The notes beneath the pieces are model-generated. The model had not been told where the DNA came from. It searched no databases and saw nothing but the letters and a program-made list of their open reading frames with translations. Both the position numbers and the translations under genes were made by a program. A stretch of DNA of 64,000 nt, from the NCBI GenBank assembly GCA_019925095.2, contig CM034389.1:18091435-18155434 (forward strand), read 5' to 3'. Numbering within the stretch: position 1 is the first letter of the stretch; each line of letters opens with the position of its first letter. Source of the DNA: Dendrolimus kikuchii (taxonomy: Eukaryota; Arthropoda; Insecta; Lepidoptera; Lasiocampidae). Shown here piece after piece: positions 48,640 through 58,918 of the stretch.

Positions 48640-49150
48640 TCAGGGATCCCACCCACCTGCCATTTGCCTTATTGGCACTATTCATGAATTTTTGTAGGAA
48701 AATTAATCCAACTTTGAATGAAGCGTGGATTTTTAAGATTTCTTTGTCACTTAGGCTAAAACGAAAGCAAGTGTGGATACGTGTATTATATGCGTCTAAA
48801 ATTATAAATCATCGTACTTTAATTTTAGTTCTGTCAGATGGAAAATTCTGGAAGAAGACTAAGGTGATATCGGCATGTAAAGGGGGATGAAAGTCACGTG
48901 ACAAAAATAATGATAAGCTAAAACATTGAGGGAGTACAAATGTAAAAAAAGATCGAAAAGAGATGGATGGACTGTGTGAAGGATGACAATTTGTAGTAAG
49001 AGAGGACGTATTCTAGAATAGCGAGTGGAAGGAAAATACATTCTACCGACCCCAAATAATTGGGAGAAGGTGGAACAGAGACGTGGAACATTCTGAAAAA
49101 AATATGGTGGGTGGAACTAAGATAGTAAAAAAAATATATTAACAAGATCT
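48640..49150 (+). pseudogene. RTE-type LINE C-terminal relic
   Basis: Shifting frames around 48940-49090 give a basic stretch, then DGWTV-like, RGRILE and PTPNNWEKVEQR pieces. These resemble the RW-D-KDD...R.W...ADP....W...R end of lepidopteran RTE elements. No intact frame remains. Confidence 0.45.
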
Positions 49151-49510
49151 GTTCAGTAGTTTTTAAGACAGGGTATCTTCGATATATTTTCCCAGGCTGA
49201 ATGATAAACGTGCAGTTTTTTAGTAGCAGGAATTAATAATTTACCAAATAAAAGAATTGGATATCAGAAGCTTGAAACTGTTCTTTATCTATTTAATTTA
49301 TCTTTATATCATAGTTGTAAATTGCAGTTACTCAAATAATTACACACGTTTTAATATTTTTCTACACTAACTATTATGACAGAAAAATCTTAACAGATTA
49401 AATTATTACAAACTAGGTTCCTATTCTATTTAATTATAATGAAATGGTACTTTTTGTTTATTCAAAATAGTAAATTAAAGCTTGTCTACAATTTCATTAT
49501 CACGATGAAA

Positions 49511-49805
49511 AAATATTATGATGTTTGCGGAGGGCACTTGTCCAGGTCTATAGCTCATTACAACCACCCGGCACCTGACAAGCACCGCCATCCATGGGTG
49601 GACGCTTCATTGTCGACCATTGAACCTTGTGTGGTCAACGATTGAACACCGCATGATGCACGAGTTTCTGAGTAATCCATCATCGATTGATACTATACTT
49701 GCTCTATACGTGAATCACTCAGAAGAAGTGGTCCCCAAGTGGTTCACTCGCCATCCGCGCGTGGAAAGCAAGCGTGAGGATCAGGCGCTGATTAGGTGGC
49801 TATAA
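49511..49805 (+). pseudogene. Unidentified coding-like relic with one frameshift
   Basis: Two overlapping frames read as one interrupted protein: GHLSRSIAHYNHPAPDKHRH then, after a shift, MMHEFLSNPSSIDTILALYV, VPKWFTRHPRVESKREDQAL and a TAA stop at 49803. The base composition is more GC-rich than around it. I do not recognise the family. A retroposed gene end or transposon relic is likely. Confidence 0.35.
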
Positions 49806-50437
49806 TGTTATGACCTTTTTTTAATATACATTTCTTCTGGCTATGGAAACATGAACCACCATAAGACAGGTTGGGGCTTTAAGCGAGAAGTCTTTCTTTA
49901 CTCCGGCTTCAACTTATCGGGCTACGTCGGGTTGTAGCATATCATATAGAGCATATTAAATCAACTCTCGTAATTATAGGCTAAAGTATAACGGTCTTAT
50001 TCATATTGAGTTACAGTAAGTTTGAACGCTTTTTTAAGAACTGTAAAGAAGCCTTCAAACTTCCTCTAACTCGATATAAATAAGGCCATGAATCTCTGCA
50101 TTTCCTGTTACTAAACACGTACAAAACCATCTAATGTGTTTCTCGTGTCGTTGGTAATAGAACCAAAAGAAACCTACCGCATTTGAGTAATTACCACTTT
50201 TCACAATAATTTACAACACAATGTTCATATAAAAGGCGGTAAAATACTGTTATTATCATATTATTAAATTATCATCATAGTAATAATGTTAATTACGGTT
50301 TTAGCAATAATTAATACGCTCTTTGACTCGTTAAAAAAATGCCCTCATAACTTGCTACGCCGGTACAAAAACTACGCAGTTGCGGCGTTTCGTGAGGCAA
50401 TAAAAAATCTCAGTTGATTTGAATATGTACAACCCTA

Positions 50438-50473
50438 TACCGTGTTCGTGGTAACAATACCACGAACACGGTA
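50438..50473. repeat. Perfect 16-bp inverted repeat with ACAA loop downstream of QTRT2
   Basis: TACCGTGTTCGTGGTA (50438-50453), ACAA, TACCACGAACACGGTA (50458-50473). The stem is perfect and moderately GC-rich in AT-rich surroundings. It is 283 bp past the QTRT2 stop codon and could lie in its 3' UTR. Confidence 0.95.
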
Positions 50474-50755
50474 CGGATCGATGTTGGTTGGAATACTAAG
50501 CCTTGGCACACATAACTATCAAAATACTTCAGAATCAGTCTATATGGATGACATCTAATAGGAATATGTAATCTATCAACTTTGCTGTGGTAAAATTGTG
50601 AAAAAAAAATTAAGATTAAAATTAGTATACGTAATCAAATGACACAATCAGTCGACTTTCGTCACTTCTATGGACTGTTAAGGAAACTTAAAAGTTACAT
50701 CACATTCAATTTTGCGAGGAAAGCTATACTAAACACTATATAAATACTAAATCAA

Positions 50756-50993
50756 CTAACTATAACTACTACTGTTATTAATTTTATTTACATCACTGTC
50801 TTCCCTGACTTTGATCTTCTTTATCGGCGTATCATTTTCTTGGACACCTTCAGTCTCCTTCGGAATGTTTTCTTGGTTATTTCGATATATTTCATATTGT
50901 TTTGTTATGTGCTCTTTAAACACTCGATATGTAGTTGCCGTGATGTGCATACGAGCATGATAAAACAGCTGATCGAAGTGGTGAAGATTATGT
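50756..50993 (-). CDS. QTRT2: QTRT2 exon 7 (C-terminus)
   Basis: The exon starts after TTTCCAG by completing Ile, then HNLHHFDQLFYHARMHI, where the first His is the probable fourth zinc ligand. The last 45 or so residues are charged and low in complexity, with a basic KKIKV patch, and end NSSSYS. This tail looks lineage-specific. Confidence 0.92.
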
Positions 50994-51224
50994 CTGGAAA
51001 GCAAGTATTTAGATAGATAGATACTAGATAAATAGAACTCTTTATTGTACACCAAAGCATAGATAAACAGAAATAGAAATATAAAGAGATAGTACAAGGG
51101 GCGGCCTTATCGCTAAAAAGCGATGTCTTCCAGGCCACCCTTGGCAGGGATTGTTAGATTTTTAATTGATAGATTTTAAGTGGTGCAGTTTATGAATAAA
51201 GATAAGTATATATAATACATATTA

Positions 51225-51264
<40 letters not shown>

Positions 51265-54200
51265 GACAATACAAAAATACATACATATACAGGCTGAATC
51301 TTTTAACTGGGCCTTCAGGGTCAAATCTAGTCTATGCTAGATAGTGTATAACACTCAAAGGAGTCTCTCAGAGGTCTATTTTGACGAAGACTATTAGGAA
51401 TTATTATACACAATAGAGAAGTAATGCTTCTGAACCTAACTTTTAAAACACTAAGGTTTTGGCTTGTCTTATGGCTAATAGGTAGCTCATTCCAAAAACG
51501 CACGTCTAGACGGTAAAAGTTGTTGTAAAAACAACACATGTATAGGTGGTTTTAGTCAAGTAACAAAGTATTCAACTAATATACAGTGGATTTTGGTTAC
51601 AACAATGAGGAAGTGACCACAATAATTCTGTCGCTATATACAATACTAGAAAGAAAACGATATTTATTGCTAGACAATGCCTAAAGGTACGAAATGAGCA
51701 TACATATCGCTATCTGTGGACGTAAACAAAAGATAAGAAAACTTTATGATACTATGAATGAACCTTTGTGTATTTGTTTGTTGATTCAGTCCTTGTGTGT
51801 AGAGTCGGCCATAATGTCTGCAAGGGATTTCTAGGAACTTGTTATAACTGCGACATAAAACTAGTCACTATGCCCGAAATCGGCGTTATGTCCAAAGTCG
51901 CTATAACCAAATCTTGTTTCTCTAAAAGTATACTCTAAATTCAAGGGACTGAAAGTTGTAACAAATTAAATCTACTGTAATTGGTTTTTTGATACATCTT
52001 ACAATAAATTCTAAAACTTTGAAATATATATATTGATATGTATGTGTGATGTACAACACAAGATTATCTTAACTTACATATTTAATAAAACAGAGGCCAA
52101 CATTTCTCTCGTATTCAGAAGATGACGAACGTAAGCACGTGTGTACTTCTTACATGTTAAACATTCACAGCCAGCCAATATAGGCTCAAAAGATTCCTTA
52201 TACCTGAAACATAATTTTGAAATTCTTTTAATAACAGCAATAAAAAAATATATATGTCAGCTAATGGTGGTGCCACTGCTTGGCTCGAATCTGGTCGTTT
52301 ACGAAAATCGGAATCTTTATCTTCTACAAATCAAGTCTTGAAATTACTGAGCTGATCACCATCAGAATCAACAACTACTATTGGTGTAATTAGCTATTGC
52401 TACACATAGACAACCAGACCACACCTCACGGATATTGGACTAGCCATTTAAACTATACATAGTCACAAACTATGGAGGGTAGAAGTATGGAGAATTGTCT
52501 TGTATAGGGGATAGTTTACAATATAAAATGAAGTGAATCTTTCGGGGGAAAATAGCAATAACAACAATGTAACCTGTATTATTGCTTGCTCTTTAGAGTA
52601 GAGGCACACACTAGGGTTTGACCTGCGTTGCGCTGCGGAGAAAACTCTAGTCATATATATACCATAACAATGTTTGTCTGGCTTATAATAATTTTAAAAA
52701 AGGCGCTATAACAAAACAGAAGTCTTTCTTTCCTTCTTTAACTTACTATCCCACTCTAATAGTTTTTGATGTTGTTTTTAAAATTATTCCACTTGGTACC
52801 ATGGCGCCACCTAAATTGGCTAGTTTTCAACAGACAGTTTTGATACACTGAGATAGTCATCCTTACTTTAACATGAAATACCCTTCATACCACAAACACA
52901 GGTTACTCACTCACTCACTCTCACACACACAGAATACACCTACTCACTCACATCACATACACAAACTTGTACATAGGAGTACACACACGTCACACGCAAA
53001 TACACACAGCAGTGTTTACAATTGACTACACATACAATGCACAAGAACTTACCTAATGTCACTCATATCCATTATACAAAGTTCTTCACTTTTCTTGTTC
53101 ACATCAAACTTCAAAGCTAAAGCTAAACCCGCATTAGTCAGTTTCAAGGGATACGAGCCATCAAAAATATCAAACCCAGCTTGTATTGCAGCTACAATGA
53201 CTGCCGGATTCCAACTACCTTCCACTATACGTAAAAAGTCTTTTGGTATTGCATCCTAAAACAATTTGAACTACTGTTAAATGTAAAAAAATGAGTCTTT
53301 TCAGGTGGTTAGTGTTTATTTATTCTCCTTACGCAGCCTTAGGACAATATCCATTCGTCGTCAGCCATTCGTAGTCCACTGCTGGACGTAGGCCTCCCCA
53401 AGACGGCGCCACAATATCCATAAAGAATAATTAATTCATACTGATTATTACATAGTATCTGTCTGCCATTATACTTTTTTTATTTTAAAAATATAAACCA
53501 TACACAAAACCTGTTTATCTGGCATACATCCAAGGCAGTAGAAAGAATAAATTCAGTGAGTCAGATTTATATATCATTTTGTTCAAGACTAATTGATTTT
53601 GGAACACTAAATTAAAACTATGGCTGGACTTTTAGGATTTTAGAGTAAATAATACGAGACCTCATTAGGATTGGCTGTCTTTTTAGTAAGCATATCTTCT
53701 AAGCAACCCTTTGTTCCGACTTTTTTTTAAAGAAAACAAAGGGATATTTAAAAAATAATATTATAACATCAGTTAGAATTTATAGACGCTCCACATTTTT
53801 GCGAGAATGCGGTTCTATATTCTTCTCGGTTATCGTACTTTTCTTGCAAGAATGTATTAGGCTTTTAGAATGACTCATTTGCATAACATCATCGCAAGAT
53901 TCATAGCAATATAAATTCGTATCCTCATTGCTACAACTACTTGACCGGCCTTGATTTTTGTTATTGGCGAACTATCAAGTGACTCAACACGAGTAAATAT
54001 ATAATTATAAAATAAAAATGAAGGATAATAAGTCACCATATCTGTTAATAATGTCATTCATTGAGTCAATTCATAGTTAGTTATTAAGGTACAATTCTGA
54101 AAAAGAAGACAAAATACTTTATAAGAATATTAAATAGACCTTGTATGTAATAACAAATTGGTTTCCAAACTTTTTCTCTTTAGTAAAAACTAGTTAACAA

Positions 54201-57200
54201 GAACAAAAGTTTTAGTGAAATGTTACATTTTATGATTTCACAAAACAATTTTATTTTTTCAAATTCCAAGTTTCACATTTCTGTTTAATATTTATTAGCC
54301 TCAATTTTAAACATAAAACTATTTTGCTATTTTTATGAATATTGTTGGCTCCCTAGTATAAGTAAAATTTTCTGTTTGGTAAAACATTGCATCAACTAGT
54401 TTCTTGCAGATTGTGGAACTCGTCTATTATTTATAATATGGCAATATTGTAAACAACTTTTCAAGGGCCCCAATTACACATTCAGTGTTTTATAATTTAC
54501 GATAGTTCAAAAAAATCATACAGTAATTGATTTTTTATACTCTTAGTTTCTATATCTTACTGACCATTCATATGCTTTACTATTGGTTAAAATTTAACAT
54601 AAGTTCCATACAATGTCAAAATTTAACCAATGGTAAGGTGAGTGAATGAATAGTAAGATATACTGAATCAAATATAGAACAGGCCAAAGGTCAGGACTCT
54701 AAAGTAATTGCAAATTACTTAATTTGTCATGAAAGGCTTCAGATTGTGTTCAATCTGGATGTTCTTTGAGATCTTCATTTGTATGTATTGTATTTGTACT
54801 AACATCATCCTTATATGTGATTATAGGCCAAGTGCAGGAAGTTGTCATAAGAAAAATGTGAATACAAATACTACTGCACACTTACACTAACTCTTTGGAA
54901 TATCTCCTCTAACTTTTCCATAGGAACATTATATGAGTCTTCTGTACCATCTGTTAAGCCACTAATTGCTATACCACTGATGACATCTTTGTGTTGAAGA
55001 ACTTGTTTTATGCAGGCTTCACATTTCCTAGGGTTGCCGGCTCCAACTACTACTCCTGAAATTACAAAAATCCTTAGTTTTAAACGCTAATTAATAATTC
55101 ACAACAATATTAGATTCGTGCCTAACCCGCAAGGGAACTGGCGTGAAGTTATGTATGTATGTAATATTAGATTCTATCATCACCATTGCAAGCCAGGTTA
55201 TGGCAGGTTTCCCAATTTGTCAAAATATTTAAAAACTTGGAGCTATTTTACAATACAACATTAAACACCTGTATGTCTGTTACTTTAAAAAAAATGTTGT
55301 TATTTGAACACAGGATATGAATAAACAAACTATGTTTCAATAACAATAAATCTTAAAGTAATAGAAATAGAGCTGTAAATTTAATATTTTATTGTGTAGC
55401 TTAATCCAAAATCTATAATATAAAAAAGTGAAATGGGTTATGGGGGATGTTTTTGTAGTAATTTGCAATTATTTGTCAAATTGTATAATTTTTTTTATAA
55501 TTTATTTTGGATTTAAACCTTGTTCAAAGCAATTAAAATTTGAACTACTGGTTAGTAAGGTTAGAGGGTAAACCATATTGCTGTCCATCGAATAAGCCTA
55601 TTTCTAACTCGGTAATACAAAAACTTTGAGATATGACTTTTTGTACATACATAGAGAATATCTCAAGACAAAAACAAAATATCATAAACATAAAGAGGAA
55701 GATGATTGGATTCCAGACTGTGTATTTTGTATAGAAATTTATAATTGATTATAAAATTATAAACATGCCGCATCTGTACATCAGTTTTCTCCGTGCAGTA
55801 GCGGGAAAAAATACTACTTCCTGTGGTCTGGCAACCTGTCGTAAGAGGCGACAAAACGACCCACAGCCAGGTGGTAGGGTATTTGCCCGACTAGATGGCT
55901 ACCACCCCTGATCTAGAGTATGCCACCATAACAATTATGAGTTGTGTTCTGGTGTCAGAGGCCAGGTTCCAGTTTCTCCTTCAAGGCTGGCAGCACATTG
56001 GCAGGACCTCTGTCCCACCTGATGGAAAGCAATTACCATCACCTATGGATGTTTGCAAGACCAGGGGTGTCATCAATGCAGTGCCGACCTCCAGGACTTT
56101 TTATAATTCCCTTCTTAAAAAATCCCATGTGCTTATGCTTGAAAATTCTTCTTCATTACAAAGGCAATATCATATCATCTGAAATCTTAAGAATTCAGGA
56201 AATGGCAACATACCAATCAAAGAACTCTTCTGCAAATGTGTTGACTCCTTAAACCTGTTGACACATGTGTTTAGCATGTTGCAAGTCCTGTCCACAGATT
56301 TCGTAATCCGTTTGTGACCTTCACTCAGAGACACTCGGCCATCTGCAATGGCCAAAACAATATCTGGTTTGAACAGTTCCATTAAGTCCATATATCTGAA
56401 AATTGTATGTATGGGATTTACACTTAAAGGAAATTTTGATGACACCAATCTATAATTTCCTGAAAGAGTTTTAAGGTTAGTCTTTTATACTTTATGATAG
56501 CTAGTCAATAAAGGGATCCAGTAGACTGACCAGTTACAGTTCTTAAAATTGCATAAAAATCTTATTTTTTATGTTAATTTTGCAAATGTCCATAGGGGAT
56601 GGTAACCACTTACCATTAGCTGGGTTGTCTGCTGAACTCATGCAATAAATAAAGTAAAAAATCTTATCAATTCTTTTTTATTGCATGTTCTTAAAGCTGA
56701 ATATTGTCACCTATCTTTTGGTCCATTTAAAATTTATAAATCTTATCAATAACATAAACAAACTTGATAAAGAACTTTATTGGAAAAAAATTATAAGCCC
56801 AAATCATAGATTATTTGTACATGGAAAATTTATACAAACTTCTATGGAATCTTTCATGTATATAGATTAAAACACAGTATGCAGATTTTTATATAAACCT
56901 ACAAATTTTATAAAATAAAGACTTAACCAAACCTATCAGCAGTGATCATTTTCTTTCCATTATTTGACCACACAGGCACCTTATCCATTTCAAAGTGACC
57001 CAATGGTGTATTTTCATTGATGTTATTCACAGTAGAACAAACTATATGTTGTGGTAAACCAGCAAACTTAGCTATGCCCTCTCCTTGCGCCTTTATTCCT
57101 TGTTCGAACTTGATAGTATTGGATAAAGGCATCAAAAGCAATTGTGGGTTTGTGAATACTTTAGCCAGTACTTCTGCTGTAAGGTGGACAACACTGCCTC

Positions 57201-57727
57201 CCTGGAATATTGGAAAGAATACCAAAATGTAAAACAGAGAAGTAGGTTATTAAACTTCATCATTAGGGTATTTGTATGAGGTATATTACTGTGGCTTGGT
57301 GGTGACATGTTATATGCAACTTATTAGATAATGTGCACCGACTTAGAATGTGTTCACATCAGGAGAGATGACGGTTAAATGAAAACATACACTGATGTAA
57401 ATAGAAAAACTCCTCTCCTAAGGGCAGTAATTGGATAAATACAGCAGTAATATAAACTCCTTATTGCATTATGTACCTACAACTCTTTACCTAAGACACC
57501 ACAAATAAAAATGATATGTTAACAGATTAAACCTTAAGTAATGATACTGAAAGTTTACTTCAAGCTTTACAAATATCCAAAGGTAGTTATAATTTGTTTT
57601 ATCAACTAACCTGGGTCATTAAGGCGGCAGTTGGGGTTTCAATCGCACAATTTGGTGACCTGACAAATTCAGTAAGGTGCCCTAGTCGTTCACTACCAAC
57701 ACCAACTTGTTTTATTGCGAAACGCAT
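50756..57727 (-). CDS. QTRT2: Queuine tRNA-ribosyltransferase accessory subunit 2, complete, 7 exons
   Basis: This is the non-catalytic partner of QTRT1 in the eukaryotic tRNA-guanine transglycosylase, which exchanges G34 for queuine in GUN-anticodon tRNAs; the vertebrate complex is known at mitochondria. The exons, in transcript order, are 57611-57727, 56933-57201, 56214-56395, 54886-55055, 53053-53255, 52078-52203 and 50756-50993. They total 1305 bp, or 434 residues plus stop, and all junctions are GT-AG with matching phases. The N-terminus carries SPNCAIETPTAALMTQGGSV, the TGT-family entry. Residues near 129-136 read DRYMDLMELF, and near 278-288 FDIFDGSYPLKL. The zinc site is C326, C328, C331 and probably H357, with the family's 26-residue Cys-to-His spacing. 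The length is close to the vertebrate protein. The gene is convergent with LpR. Confidence 0.94.
51228..51259 (+). repeat. (AT)n microsatellite
   Basis: About 16 uninterrupted AT units lie in QTRT2 intron 6, in AT-rich surroundings. Confidence 0.95.
52078..52203 (-). CDS. QTRT2: QTRT2 exon 6 (zinc-binding cysteines)
   Basis: The acceptor is TTTCAG (phase 2) and the donor is GTAAGT (phase 2). The exon encodes FEPILAGCECLTCKKYTRAY and then RHLLNTREMLASVLLN. The Cys-x-Cys-x2-Cys set supplies three zinc ligands. Confidence 0.92.
52904..53016 (+). repeat. CA/TCAC-rich simple sequence
   Basis: Interrupted CACT and ACAC units (TCACTCACTCACTCTCACAC and similar). On the minus strand this is GT-rich and lies just inside QTRT2 intron 5, about 40 bp past the exon 5 donor. 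Confidence 0.8.
53053..53255 (-). CDS. QTRT2: QTRT2 exon 5
   Basis: The exon encodes DAIPKDFLRIVEGSWNP, then AAIQAGFDIFDGSYPLKLTN, and ends MDMSDI plus two bases. The donor is GTAAGT. The GFDxFDGSYPL block is a strong TGT-family fingerprint. Confidence 0.93.
53353..53412 (+). mobile_element. Short LINE/SINE fragment
   Basis: CGTAGTCCACTGCTGGACGT and AGGCCTCCCCAAGACG match a 3' sequence familiar from lepidopteran retroposons. Only about 60 bp is present, in QTRT2 intron 4. Confidence 0.45.
53413..54885 (-). other. QTRT2 intron 4
   Basis: AT-rich intronic DNA. An imperfect inverted repeat surrounds about 54545-54665 (TATCTTACTGACCATTCATA...TGAATAGTAAGATA), probably a small MITE. No exon. Confidence 0.45.
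54886..55055 (-). CDS. QTRT2: QTRT2 exon 4
   Basis: The acceptor is ATTTCAG (phase 1). The exon encodes GVVVGAGNPRKCEACIKQVL, then VISGIAISGLTDG, and ends EEIFQRVS before GTAAGT (phase 0). It is missed by ORF scans because it is short and spliced. Confidence 0.92.
55112..55164 (+). mobile_element. RTE-type LINE 3' tail, third copy (about 50 bp)
   Basis: On the plus strand it reads AACCCGCAAGGGAACTGGCG, TGAAGTTATGTATGTATGT, the same end as the copies at 20.47 and 31.62 kb in the opposite orientation. It sits in QTRT2 intron 3. Confidence 0.8.
55806..56140 (+). mobile_element. Dispersed SINE-like repeat, copy 5 (family D), within QTRT2 intron 3
   Basis: It begins GGCAACCTGTCGTAAGAGGC and continues with CCACAGCCAGGTGGTAGGG and CTACCACCCCTGATCTAGAG. 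The 3' part is diverged and in part rearranged. It explains the open frames at about 55.9-56.25 kb. Confidence 0.78.
56214..56395 (-). CDS. QTRT2: QTRT2 exon 3
   Basis: The exon encodes YMDLMELFKPDIVLAIADGR and continues through CVNRFKESTHLQKSSLI. It ends in phase 1 at the strong donor GTATGT. Several internal GT sites were rejected because only this one keeps exon 4 open. Confidence 0.92.
56578..56648 (+). mobile_element. Family D tail fragment in QTRT2 intron 2
   Basis: Only the 3' tail remains: TGCAAATGTCCATAGGGGAT, GGTAACCACT and GTCTGCTGAACTC, followed by an A-rich stretch that may be the poly-A end. Confidence 0.7.
56933..57201 (-). CDS. QTRT2: QTRT2 exon 2
   Basis: The exon starts after TTCCAG with GGSVVHLTAEVL and ends in phase 2 inside ITADR. 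The donor GTTTGG at 56932 is weak, but using it makes ITADRYMDLMELF with exon 3, which matches the family. Confidence 0.92.
57611..57727 (-). CDS. QTRT2: QTRT2 exon 1 (start codon)
   Basis: The ATG at 57727 starts MRFAIKQVGVGSERLGHL, and the exon ends with AALMTQ before the donor GTTAGT (phase 0). This ATG was chosen because the family begins only a few residues before this block. Confidence 0.92.
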
Positions 57728-58620
57728 TTTTAAATAATAAATAAATATTAAAAATAATAATAAATAAGTAATGAAACGTGATTTAGAATCAGAAATGTAT
57801 AATTTTATAACTTAAACCTTAAAAATATGGCATTGACAGCTCGTTGAGATCGTTGTTGTTTAGTACGCCACAATGGTAAGCAAAGAAACTAAATCTATAC
57901 AACCCTATCAAACACTAAAAAATTCTTTGATATTGAGAACAAGGAAATATGGTTTTAAGTAAATGAGAATGGATGATATGTAAAGGAGGATTATTCCTAT
58001 TTATATTAATGTACCAAATTAGACAATAGTAAAACCTTCCAATTAATTCAATGTCTTTGGTAAAATCTGACCATATATTTTTTATAGAAAGATCTTAGAT
58101 TGTCTTAGGAAGAGGACTCGGAATAAACTGAAGAACTTACTATAGGTATCCATTTACAATATCTTATTTAATTTTAATGATTAATCTAATAAGTACCTAC
58201 TTTAATTGTTGTTTTTCAATCTAAATAAATTAAATGTAAAATTTGTTTAAATGTATTTATTTAAAAATTCTCACAAGCCAAACTCAAAAGTTATTTGTGC
58301 CCCTATATTAATTATTAAATGATGGATACTTGCATTCGACATACAATTCGCACTAAGTCTTTCAGTATTATGTTTTCCCCCTTCAAGAGAAAGGGTGTAA
58401 CCCTTTCTGTTTTATTGTTTCAGTAATATTGCAAGCTTAATGAACATATTAATTAAGTTTACTCGTTTAACAGAGTCCTATAGTCCGATAATAACAATTT
58501 AGCCAAGTCTGTCTTGATATAAAGTTAACTGAAGGGGTGGGTAGGTAGGTATATCAACTGACTGTAGAAAATGAAAATTAAAATGTTTATTAAAATTTAA
58601 TTTCCATTCTCTGCACATTA
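57728..58620. promoter_or_regulatory. QTRT2 upstream region
   Basis: The QTRT2 promoter must lie here. No TATA box at a convincing distance was seen. A divergent ATG joined directly to a donor (ATG|GTAAGC at 57873-57875) is 145 bp from the QTRT2 start and might mark the first exon of another gene. The rest is AT-rich without recognised features. Confidence 0.35.
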
Positions 58621-58635
58621 CAGATGAAGTGTTGG

Positions 58636-58918
58636 TAGATAAGTGGTTTGCGTACGCGTATCAACTCAAAGCGCTCGGGTTCGAATTCTGGCCGGAATGC
58701 ATGCACCTCTTAGGCAGTTTTCTGATTAAATGTGCATATTCCTGTGCACTACGTGCTAACTGTGAAAGAAAATGAATGTATAGGTTACATCGAGATAACC
58801 GATACGTCAAACCCACCAATCCGCCTTCGACAAGCGTGGCGGGTATACTGTCTGTTCCCCTATGAAAGCGGGAAGCCCGAGCACGGCTAGGACGTTTATG
58901 GGCTGTTATTATATTCCC
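58636..58918 (+). mobile_element. tRNA-derived SINE, family S2, copy 2
   Basis: It begins near AGTGGTTTGCGTACGCG and has a B box-like GGTTCGAATTC (58678-58688). It then carries CTCTTAGGCAGTTTTCTGAT, CAAACCCACCAATCCGCCTT, CGACAAGCGTGGCGGGTATA and GACGTTTATGGGCTGTTATT. It lies upstream of the QTRT2 start. Confidence 0.78.

Noticed and set aside
56170..56213. Continuation of the QTRT2 exon 3 frame past 56214
   Set aside because: The strong donor GTATGT and the good join to exon 4 (SLI-GVVVGAGN) show that the remaining codons are intronic.
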